Positions 8,971-16,913 of a stretch of 64,000 nt of DNA are shown here, piece by piece; positions within the stretch are counted from its first letter, which is position 1; each line of letters starts with the position of its first letter. The notes below the pieces were generated by a model. It saw only the letters and a program-made list of their open reading frames with translations. It was not told the origin of the DNA and ran no database searches. Made by a program: the position numbers and the translations under genes. Source of the stretch: Nocardia bhagyanarayanae (GTDB taxonomy: Bacteria; Actinomycetota; Actinomycetes; Mycobacteriales; Mycobacteriaceae); NCBI RefSeq assembly GCF_006716565.1, contig NZ_VFPG01000001.1, positions 1,612,001-1,676,000 of the forward strand, written 5' to 3'.

Positions 8971-9062
8971 ATCGACGGGAGAGAAATGGTTGCTTTCGGG
9001 GGCGCTGAAACCACCATTTCTCTACCGTCAAAACCATTTGACTACCGTCGATAGGGAAATGG
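8971..9062. repeat. 92-bp palindromic element, copy A
   Basis: Three mutually complementary arms: 8971-8991, 9010-9029 and 9031-9052, all built on ATCGACGGGAGAGAAATGG and its complement. The reverse complement aligns without gaps to the element at 37277-37368, and the first arm to 13021-13045. It lies between convergent genes and can fold either arm 1/arm 2 or arm 1/arm 3, so it may act as a bidirectional terminator. Confidence 0.8.
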
Positions 9063-9089
9063 CTGTTCAACGGATGCACAGCTCAGCGT

Positions 9090-9460
9090 GCGTCCGAGCA
9101 GACCGCAGTGCGTGCTTCGAGCGGGCGCAGTACGGGCGCTGGCAAGGGGTACGTGTGGGCTTCGAGCAGGCGCAGTACGGGCTTCGGGCAGGGCGCGGTG
9201 CGTGCTTCGAGCAGGGTGCGGTGTGGGTGCTGGCAGGGTGCTGGGCGGGCTTCGGGCACGGCGCGGTGTGGGCTTCGAGCGGGATGCGATGTTGGCTTCG
9301 AGCGGGATGCGATGTTGGTTTCGAGCGGCGTGCGGTGTGGTTTTCGAGCAGGGGTGCAGTGCAGGCGCTGGCAGGGCGCGGTGTTGGCTTCGGGCACGCC
9401 GCGGTGTGGGCTTCCAGCGGGGTGCGGTGTGGGTTTTGGCTAGGGCGCGGCGCGGGTTCC
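9090..9460. repeat. Degenerate 23-bp-class tandem repeats
   Basis: Many imperfect copies of a unit containing GGCTTCGAGCGGGATGCG. Two adjacent copies at 9271-9293 and 9294-9316 are identical 23-mers; the others vary in length and sequence. The region fills the gap between convergent genes and contains no supported gene; the repeat-encoded ORFs run in all plus frames. Confidence 0.65.
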
Positions 9461-9480
9461 GGCAGGTCCAGTGGTTCCGT

Positions 9481-10452
9481 TCAAGGGAGCAAAGCGCGGA
9501 CGCGCTCGTAGCGGGCGTGCCACCAGGCGACACGGTTGGGGTCGGGGTGGCGGTAGTGGTTCAAGAGGTCGGGGTCCGGTGCTGATGGTGTGCGTGGGAC
9601 GGGCAGGAAACCGTCCACCGGGCGCAGGGATTCGGTGACTACGTCGCCTTCGAAGAGGGAGATCGTGCCGAGTCCGCAGGCGAAGTCGAGTTCGGGCAGG
9701 GCGCCGGCCAGCGCCAGCTGCGCGCCGAGGCCGACGCTGGTTTCCAGGGCGGAGGAGACAACGCAGGGTAGCCCGGCCGCCGCCGCGACCTCGAGCGCGC
9801 GCCGAACTCCGCCCAGCGGTGTGCATTTCAACACCGCGACGTCGGCCGCGCCCGCCACGGCGACGCGCAGCGGGTCCTCCGCGCGCCGGATGGATTCGTC
9901 CGCGGCTATGCGCACGTCGACCTTCTTGCGCACCGCGGCGAGTTCCTCGACGGTGCGGCACGGTTGCTCGACGTATTCCAAACCGCCTGCGGCGCGGTCG
10001 ATTCGCGCGATGTGGGCGATCGCGGTGTCCACATCCCACACCGCGTTGGCGTCCACCCGAATCCCGCCGTCCGGCCCGAGCGCGTCGCGGACCGCCTCGA
10101 CCCGTGCCAGGTCCTCGGCGAGCGAATCCGGATGGTCGGCGACCTTCACCTTCGCCGTGCGGCACCCCGACGTGCCGACGATCCGGTGCGCCCGCTCCGG
10201 ATCGACCGCGGGCACCGTGCAATTGATCGGAATCCGCTCCCGCACCGGCTCCGGCCAGCCGGTCGTCACCTGCTCCAACGCCGTGGCCAGCCAGCCCGCG
10301 GCCTCCCGATCGTCGTACTCGGGAAACGGGCAGAACTCCCCCCAGCCCATCGGCCCCGGAATCAACATCCCCTCCCGCACGGTGATCCCGCGAAACCGCG
10401 TGCGCAGCGGAATCGCGTAGACGACGGGCTCGGGAGAGATGTCGGCAGTCAT
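9481..10452 (-). CDS. menC: o-Succinylbenzoate synthase
   Basis: Dehydrates SHCHC to o-succinylbenzoate in menaquinone synthesis. The 323-aa product is an enolase-superfamily member with the catalytic KxK motif (TAKVKV, about residue 115), the metal-binding Asp in RVDANAVWD, Glu in EYVEQP and Asp in IAADES, and the second catalytic Lys in AVLKCTP. Size and motif order fit the actinobacterial MenC. The ATG at 10452 is chosen because the conserved N-terminus starts soon after it; TAGGCT lies 8 nt before it. Other menaquinone genes are not in the window. Confidence 0.9.
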   Translation of the reverse strand: MTADISPEPVVYAIPLRTRFRGITVREGMLIPGPMGWGEFCPFPEYDDREAAGWLATALEQVTTGWPEPVRERIPINCTVPAVDPERAHRIVGTSGCRTAKVKVADHPDSLAEDLARVEAVRDALGPDGGIRVDANAVWDVDTAIAHIARIDRAAGGLEYVEQPCRTVEELAAVRKKVDVRIAADESIRRAEDPLRVAVAGAADVAVLKCTPLGGVRRALEVAAAAGLPCVVSSALETSVGLGAQLALAGALPELDFACGLGTISLFEGDVVTESLRPVDGFLPVPRTPSAPDPDLLNHYRHPDPNRVAWWHARYERVRALLP

Positions 10453-10616
10453 CGCATGCCAGCCTACGGTGCGTCGGCGCGGGTATCGACCGGCAAGCGG
10501 ATCGACGCGGCAGGGTTGATGCGGCTCGCGGGCTGGTGCGGTACACATCGATGGGGCGAGCGGGCTGGTGCGGCGAGCGGGCCGGTGAGGCAGCACATCG
10601 GTGCAGCGGGCGGGCT

Positions 10617-10748
10617 GGTGCGGCAGAGGGCTGTGCGGCGGGCAGCCTCGCGAAGCAGGCTCTCCGATAGTGCGAGCAGGTTGGTGCGGCAGAGGGCTGT
10701 GCGGCGAGCAGCCTGGCGAGGCAGGCTCTCCCATAGGGCGAGCAGGTT
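10617..10748. repeat. 66-bp tandem repeat, two copies, in a repetitive promoter-side gap
   Basis: Copies 10617-10682 and 10683-10748 match at about 61 of 66 positions. The surrounding gap (10453-10845, about 390 bp between divergent genes) also has several GCGGGCTGGTGCGG units from 10530 on and holds no supported gene. Confidence 0.75.
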
Positions 10749-10845
10749 GGTACGACAAGCGGGTGGGCGTTGCAGGCGGATCAGCACTGCAATCGGGGAC
10801 CTTCGGTCGAGATTGTCGGGGCACCTGTGCGGGCACCCTGGATGT

Positions 10846-11163
10846 ATGAGCTCGGCGATGGTGAGGCAACTGGGCGACTTGATGCGCGCCGCCTTCGCTA
10901 CCTCGATCGCCCTCGGAGTCGGCTGGACCGCAGCGCTTCTCGTCCCGCTGTACGACTTCCTTGTGGACGACGAACAGCGGTATCTACCGATCTCCTACGT
11001 GATCGCCTGGACGGGCATCGCCGCGGCGGGTGTGGCGGCCGCGGTGATGTCCTTCTCGAAGTTACGCACCCGCAGACCAATTGGATGGACGCCACTGGTC
11101 GCAGTCCCGTTGGTGATCGAGTCGTGGCTACTCGGCTGCCTCGTCGCACTCGTGCTCGGCTAG
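10846..11163 (+). CDS. Small conserved membrane protein (DUF2537-like)
   Basis: 105 aa with about three hydrophobic stretches: SIALGVGWTAALLVPLY (residues about 18-34), an YVIAWTGIAAAGVAAAVM segment near the middle, and a C-terminal VAVPLVIESWLLGCLVALVL. The length and layout resemble a small mycolata membrane protein family (DUF2537), but I cannot confirm membership. The ATG at 10846 sits right after the repeat tract. It converges on the thiolase gene with a hairpin between. Function unknown. Confidence 0.6.
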   Translation: MSSAMVRQLGDLMRAAFATSIALGVGWTAALLVPLYDFLVDDEQRYLPISYVIAWTGIAAAGVAAAVMSFSKLRTRRPIGWTPLVAVPLVIESWLLGCLVALVLG

Positions 11164-11185
11164 GCGCCCGGCGGAACCGGGCGCC
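11163..11185. terminator. Bidirectional hairpin terminator
   Basis: A perfect 9-bp stem (GGCGCCCGG / CCGGGCGCC) with a 5-nt loop fills most of the 29-bp gap between convergent genes ending at 11163 and 11193. No U-run, which is usual for high-GC actinobacteria. Confidence 0.75.
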
Positions 11186-11192
11186 CACGCCC

Positions 11193-12362
11193 TCACAACC
11201 GCTCGAGAATCGTGGCGTTCGCGAGCCCACCTGCCTCACACATCGTCTGCAACCCATACCGCGCCCCGCGGTCTTGCATGGCGTGCACGAGAGTCGTCAT
11301 CAACCGCGCGCCCGAAGCCCCCAACGGATGACCGATCGCGATCGCCCCACCGTTGACGTTCACCTTCGACATATCCGCCCCGGTGTCCTGCGCCCACGCG
11401 AGCACCACCGGCGAGAACGCCTCGTTGATCTCGACGAGGTCGATATCGGAGAGCTGAAGACCGGCCCGCCGCAACACCTTTCGGGTCGCCGGGATCACCG
11501 CCGTGAGCATCATGAGCGGGTCGTCGCCCGCGACGGCGAAGCTGTGCAGGCGGGCCAGCGGGCGCAGCCCGAGCTGCTCGGCGCGTTCGCTGGTCATGAT
11601 CAGCACCGCGGCGCTGCCGTCGCTGACCTGGCTGGCGCTGGCGGCGGTGATCTGCCAGCCGATCTGTGGGAAGCGCTCGGCCATGGCGGGGTCGTAGTAG
11701 GCCGGTCGCAGTCCGGCGAGGGTGTGGAGGGTGCTGCCCACGCGGATGCCCTCGTCGGTTTCCAGTCCGTTGATAGGGGCGAGTTCGGCGGCGAACAGGC
11801 CGTTCTTCGTTGCCCGGGCGGCCTTTTCGTGACTCGTCAGCGCGAATTCGTCGAGCTGGGTGCGGGTGAGGCCCCATTTCGCGGCGATGAGTTCCGCGCT
11901 GATGCCCTGCGGTACAAGACCTTCCGGATAGCGATCGGCGAACGCGATGCCCGACACGTCCTCCGAACCGACGAGGTTGGCGCCCATCGGGATTCGGCCC
12001 ATCGACTCGACGCCCCCGGCGACCACGATGTCGTACGCGCCCGCGATGACGCCCTGCGCGGCGAAGTGGATGGCCTGCTGGCTGCTACCGCACTGCCGGT
12101 CGACCGTTGTCGCGGGCACCGATTCGGGGTAGCCCGCGGCCAGCGCCGCCCGGCGCGTCACATTCGCGCCCTGCTCGCCGACCTGCGTGACCACGCCGCC
12201 GATCACGTCGTCGATCAGCGCGGGATCGATACCGCTGCGCTCGACCACCGCGCGCAGGCTGTGCGCGAGCAGGTCCACCGCGTGCACGTCGTGCAGCGCC
12301 CCGTTCGGTTTCCCCTTGCCGATCGGCGTGCGCACCGCTTCGACGATCACCGCGTCTCTCAT
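11193..12362 (-). CDS. Acetyl-CoA acetyltransferase (thiolase, FadA-type)
   Basis: Thiolytic cleavage or condensation of acyl-CoA. The 389-aa product has the full active site: nucleophilic Cys91 in VDRQCGSS, the His of AIGHPLGASGAR (about 347) and the second Cys in TMCEAGG near the C-terminus. The ATG at 12362 is preceded by AGGAAGGA, and the conserved thiolase start RDAVIVEAVRTP follows at once. It is divergent from an HxlR-type regulator with palindromes in the shared promoter, so it is probably that regulator's target. Degradative versus biosynthetic role cannot be told from sequence. Confidence 0.9.
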   Translation of the reverse strand: MRDAVIVEAVRTPIGKGKPNGALHDVHAVDLLAHSLRAVVERSGIDPALIDDVIGGVVTQVGEQGANVTRRAALAAGYPESVPATTVDRQCGSSQQAIHFAAQGVIAGAYDIVVAGGVESMGRIPMGANLVGSEDVSGIAFADRYPEGLVPQGISAELIAAKWGLTRTQLDEFALTSHEKAARATKNGLFAAELAPINGLETDEGIRVGSTLHTLAGLRPAYYDPAMAERFPQIGWQITAASASQVSDGSAAVLIMTSERAEQLGLRPLARLHSFAVAGDDPLMMLTAVIPATRKVLRRAGLQLSDIDLVEINEAFSPVVLAWAQDTGADMSKVNVNGGAIAIGHPLGASGARLMTTLVHAMQDRGARYGLQTMCEAGGLANATILERL

Positions 12363-12396
12363 GGCGGATCCTTCCTGTGACCGGGGCTCTTGCACC

Positions 12397-12437
12397 CTGG
12401 CTCAATTTTCTTATAGCCAGGTTAACGCCTGGATATA
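12397..12437. promoter_or_regulatory. Palindromic operator cluster between thiolase and HxlR genes
   Basis: TATAGCCAGGTTAACGCCTGGATATA-type symmetry at 12412-12437 (arms TATA-CCAGG / CCTGG-TATA). Additional CCTGGCT / AGCCAGG half-sites lie at 12397-12402 and around 12443-12452. It overlaps the divergent promoter region, upstream of the regulator's -10 box at 12460, so it is a probable HxlR binding site. Confidence 0.6.
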
Positions 12438-12459
12438 GTCGGCTCAAGCCAGTAATCGC

Positions 12460-12465
12460 TATGAT
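12460..12465 (+). promoter_or_regulatory. -10 box of a leaderless promoter (HxlR gene)
   Basis: TATGAT followed by 7 nt and the ATG at 12473; no ribosome site is present. This supports the chosen start over the ATG four codons downstream. Confidence 0.55.
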
Positions 12466-12472
12466 GTGCGTC

Positions 12473-12994
12473 ATGGCAGCCGTAATGGAAGGACCCTTGG
12501 CCGATCTCAGCTCGTGGCAGGCCGTCGACTGCTCGATCGCGAAGGCGATGGACCTCGTCGGCACGCGCTCGGCCGTCCTGATCCTGCGCGAGGCCTACTA
12601 CGGCACCCGGCGCTTCGACGGTTTCGCCGCTCGGGTCGGCATCACCGACGCGGCCGCCGCCGCTCAACTGCGCAAACTCACCGCGGCGGGCGTGCTCGCC
12701 AAGCAGCCGTACCAGGAAGAAGGCAAACGCACCCGCCACGAATACGTGCTGACCCCCATGGGCCGCGACCTGCTTCCCGCCGTCCTGGCGCTGATGCAAT
12801 GGGGCGACGCCTACTTACAGCCGGGCCCGGCCCCGCTGCTACTGGTGGAAGAGGCGACGGGCGCGCCGGTCCGCGTCGAGGTGCGCAGCGCGACAGGCAA
12901 GGAAATCGAATTGGAGGAGCTCGGAATCCGAGTCAACGAGGACTACCTCCGACAGCGGCGCGAACGCTCGGAGCGGGAGGTCCCCGGAGCCTGA
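12473..12994 (+). CDS. HxlR-family winged-helix transcriptional regulator
   Basis: 173-aa DNA-binding protein with the HxlR/MarR-like winged helix in its first half: the conserved Cys in WQAVDCSIAKAMDLVG, a recognition region RRFDGFAARVGITDAAAAA, and the wing around KRTRHEYVLTPMGRDLLP. The C-terminal third (after about residue 125) is an extra domain of unknown role with EELGIRVNEDYLRQRRERS. The leaderless TATGAT box supports the ATG at 12473. It probably controls itself and the divergent thiolase gene through the palindromes at 12397-12437. Inducer unknown. Confidence 0.85.
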   Translation: MAAVMEGPLADLSSWQAVDCSIAKAMDLVGTRSAVLILREAYYGTRRFDGFAARVGITDAAAAAQLRKLTAAGVLAKQPYQEEGKRTRHEYVLTPMGRDLLPAVLALMQWGDAYLQPGPAPLLLVEEATGAPVRVEVRSATGKEIELEELGIRVNEDYLRQRRERSEREVPGA

Positions 12995-13020
12995 TCGGCC
13001 CGTCCCAGAACGAGGTGGAC

Positions 13021-13084
13021 GATCGACGGGAGAGAAATGGTGGCTGTAGAAGGTCGATCAGCCACCATTCGACTCCCGTCGATC
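13021..13084. repeat. Palindromic element, copy B (short form)
   Basis: Arms 13021-13045 and 13060-13084 pair at 22 of 25 positions around a 14-nt loop. The arm sequence GATCGACGGGAGAGAAATGG is the same as in copies at 8971 and 37368. It sits between convergent genes and so is probably a bidirectional terminator. Confidence 0.8.
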
Positions 13085-13103
13085 CAGCGCAACCGCTCGG
13101 TGT

Positions 13104-14198
<1,095 letters not shown>

Positions 14199-14448
14199 GG
14201 CAGATCACATCCCTTCACCGGCAGGAACGTGCCGGACGATCCGAGTAGAGGGGTCACCGTCGCACGCGGCGCGCGGACGGTCCGAACGATGGTATCGGTC
14301 GCTCGACCTAACCGCAGCCGAGTCCGGTCCGCGGCTATTCGTGACCTCCGCCCCCGCCACACCACCGCGAACGGTTTCACCACGCCGGATCCTCCGGACG
14401 CCGGTAGCCTCGATCGCGGAGATCGGCGAGCGACGAGGAGGGCCTGAG

Positions 14449-15243
14449 ATGAGTCGACCGGTTCGGATCGGAGTTCAGCTGCAGCCGCAGCACGCGCCCA
14501 AGTACGGGTTGATTCGCGATGCTGTGCTGCGGGCCGAGGACGCCGGTGTGGACGTCGTGTTCAACTGGGATCATTTCTATCCGCTCAGCGGCGATCCGGT
14601 CGGCGCGCACTTCGAGTGCTGGACGATGCTGGCGGCGTTCGCGGAGCAGACCGAGCGGGTGGAGATCGGCGCGCTGGTCACCGGCGGCGGGTACCGGAAT
14701 CCGGAACTCCTGGCGGATATGGCGCGGACCGTCGATCACATCAGCGACGGCAGGCTGATCCTCGGCATCGGCGCGGGCTGGTTCCAGAAGGACTACGAGG
14801 AGTACGGCTACGAATTCGGCACGGCGGGAAGCCGTTTGGATCTGCTGAAGGAGAGCATGGCCCGGCTCACCGCGCGGCTGAAGAAGCTGAACCCGCAGCC
14901 GGTCCGGGAGATCCCGATTCTGATCGGCGGCGGTGGCGAGCGGAAGACGTTGCGCCTGGTCGCCGAGTACGCCGACATCTGGCACAGCTTCGCCGACCTC
15001 GCCGGTCTCACGCACAAGAACCAGGTGCTCGCGCAGCACGCCGCCGCCATCGGCACCGACGCCTCTCGTATCGAGCGCTCGGTGCCGTGGCCCGGTGCGG
15101 AGCGGGCGCCGAAGTTCGTCGAGGCCGGGGTCGGGCTGTTCACCGTCGGGGTGAGCGGCCCCGGCTACGACTTCGGCGAGCTCGAGCAGGCCATCCGCTG
15201 GCGCGACGAGGTGAACCCGGAACAGGTCAGCGGACTGGCCTGA
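14449..15243 (+). CDS. LLM-class F420-dependent oxidoreductase
   Basis: 264-aa luciferase-like TIM-barrel protein. RIGVQLQPQHAPKYGLI opens the fold; VDVVFNWDHFYPL, ALVTGGGYRNPELLADMARTVD and GIGAGWFQKDYEEYG are the usual conserved blocks of the F420-binding subfamilies in mycolata. It is somewhat shorter than the usual 280-340 aa. AGGAGG stands 8 nt before the ATG at 14449. It converges on the P450 gene with only 19 bp between. Cofactor F420 rather than FMN is inferred from the family; substrate unknown. Confidence 0.85.
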   Translation: MSRPVRIGVQLQPQHAPKYGLIRDAVLRAEDAGVDVVFNWDHFYPLSGDPVGAHFECWTMLAAFAEQTERVEIGALVTGGGYRNPELLADMARTVDHISDGRLILGIGAGWFQKDYEEYGYEFGTAGSRLDLLKESMARLTARLKKLNPQPVREIPILIGGGGERKTLRLVAEYADIWHSFADLAGLTHKNQVLAQHAAAIGTDASRIERSVPWPGAERAPKFVEAGVGLFTVGVSGPGYDFGELEQAIRWRDEVNPEQVSGLA

Positions 15244-15262
15244 GTCCGGGTTCGAACCGCGG

Positions 15263-16519
15263 TCAGTTCGCCGAGTACTGAAGCTCGCGGGTCGCTGCCC
15301 CCTCGACAGGCGGCGACAGGCGAACGGGCAGTGCGGCGAGGCCGCGGATCAGCAGGCTCTTGCGCCAGCTGAGCTCGGCGAAATCGCCGTCGAGCGACAT
15401 CGCGGGGATCCGGTCGAGCAGTCGGTTGAGCGCGATGGTGGCTTCCATCCTGGCCAGCGCCGCGCCGACGCAGTAGTGGATGCCGTGGCCGAAGGCGATG
15501 TGCCGGTTGTCGGTGCGGGCGGGCTCCACGCCGTCCGGATCCAGGTACCGCCGCGGGTCGCGGTTGGCCGCCGCGAGGGAGATCATGACGAACTCGCCCG
15601 CGTCGATGTCATGACCGCCCAACGTGATCGGCGCGGTGGTGAACCTGGCCGTCGCCATGTGCACCGGACCCTGGCAGCGCAGGATCTCCTCGACGAATGC
15701 CGGGACGCGGATCGGGTCCGCGCGCAGCCGTTCGGCGGTGGCCGGATCGCGCAGCAGTTCGAGCACCGCGTTGCCGATCAGGTTGACGGTGGTCTCGTGT
15801 CCGGCGGCCAGCAGCAGGAACAGCATCGAAATGAGTTCTTGCTGATCGAGCCGATCGCCGTCGTCCTTGGCGATGATCAGCTCGGAGAGCAGGTCTTCGC
15901 GGGGGTTGTCGGTGCGCACGGCGATCAGTTCGGTGAGGTAGGTGAAGAAGCTGATGCCCGCGCTGGTGCGTTCCTCGACGCTGGCCGACTCGTTCACCAC
16001 GATCTCCGTCCAGGCGCGGAAGTCGTCCTTGTCGTCGTCCGCCACGCCGAGCAGCTCGCAGATCACCATGATCGGCAACGGGAACGCGTAGTCGTCGAGG
16101 AGGTCGGCGGATTCCTTGGCGCTCAACTCGTCGAGCAGCGAGTCGGCGATCGCGGTGATGCGGGGGCCGAGGTCGCGCACCGCGCGGCTCGCGAACGCCT
16201 TCGCCACCAGGCTGCGCAGCCGGGTGTGCTGCGGTGGATCGGCGAAGAGCATGTTCTCGTTGACAGCGCCCGCGAACTTCTCGGCTCCGCCGTGCTTGGC
16301 GATGGCCGCCTGGCCTTCGGGCGAGGTGACCCGCTTGCTGATGTTCGGCTCGACGAAGGCCTGTTTTGCCACGTCCTGGTCGACGACCAGCCAGCTCAGC
16401 ACGCCGTCCAAGCGGACGCGATGGATGGGACCGCGTTCGCGCAACCTCCGGTAGACGGCGTGCGGGTCCTGGTAGAAGTCGTCGTCGGTCAGCTCGATGA
16501 TCTCGTTGGCGGCCGTCAC
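15263..16519 (-). CDS. Cytochrome P450 (CYP107-like)
   Basis: 418-aa soluble bacterial P450. The oxygen-binding I-helix motif AAGHETT, the ExxR motif (EEILR) and the haem-ligand loop FGHGIHYCVGAALARME with its Cys are all present. I chose a GTG at 16519, which puts the conserved N-terminal part (DDDFYQDPHAVYRRLRERGP) about 10 residues in and gives the normal length; the frame stays open far upstream, but that part has no P450 features. No ferredoxin or reductase gene is adjacent. Substrate unknown. Confidence 0.88.
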   Translation of the reverse strand: MTAANEIIELTDDDFYQDPHAVYRRLRERGPIHRVRLDGVLSWLVVDQDVAKQAFVEPNISKRVTSPEGQAAIAKHGGAEKFAGAVNENMLFADPPQHTRLRSLVAKAFASRAVRDLGPRITAIADSLLDELSAKESADLLDDYAFPLPIMVICELLGVADDDKDDFRAWTEIVVNESASVEERTSAGISFFTYLTELIAVRTDNPREDLLSELIIAKDDGDRLDQQELISMLFLLLAAGHETTVNLIGNAVLELLRDPATAERLRADPIRVPAFVEEILRCQGPVHMATARFTTAPITLGGHDIDAGEFVMISLAAANRDPRRYLDPDGVEPARTDNRHIAFGHGIHYCVGAALARMEATIALNRLLDRIPAMSLDGDFAELSWRKSLLIRGLAALPVRLSPPVEGAATRELQYSAN

Positions 16520-16913
16520 GAGGCGCCCCCGGTCCTCGACGCGGAGCCGGCCGAAGCCGAACGTGAATCCAGGTAGGTCACTAGCCCTGTGTCCTTTCGA
16601 GGTCGAACGGTTCTGATTCAGTCCCGACGCAGTCTCGAGAAGCGGTGACAGCAGTGATCGCTCGCTGTCCGATCGTGGTGGCGCCGCGGCGAAGTCGGCC
16701 GCCTGCTGCATCGGTGGAAACGTCGAGCAGTTTCGATCGGTGGGAACCATGAACAAGCCACGGGGCCAAGTGCATCGACGAAAGTTTCCGCGTACCCGGG
16801 GCAAATTCCCGAGGGATTCTCGCACAGCCGCGCCGTTCGGCTCGGAGTGACCCTCGTCGCGTCGGTCGCCCGTAACTGTGGGTTTGCGGTGCATCCCGAC
16901 TAGGGTCTGGAAC
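16520..16913. other. Divergent intergenic region, P450 / amino-acid transporter
   Basis: About 390 bp without a supported gene. The only clear signal is the TAGGGT box close to the right end. An open frame continuing upstream of the P450 start is the shadow of other reading frames and has no start with a ribosome site. Confidence 0.4.
16901..16906 (+). promoter_or_regulatory. -10 box of a leaderless promoter (amino-acid ABC operon)
   Basis: TAGGGT, then 7 nt, then the ATG at 16914 with no ribosome site between them. Confidence 0.5.

Noticed and set aside
8636..9511. Long plus-strand ORF across the 9-kb repeat array (291 aa)
   Set aside because: It starts inside the metallohydrolase gene in another frame and translates degenerate tandem repeats; equally long ORFs exist in the other plus frames, there is no ribosome site and no conserved motif.
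7685..10770. CRISPR array suspicion from the several repeat tracts
   Set aside because: Units are degenerate and directly abutting, with no unique spacers of constant length, and no cas genes are in the window.
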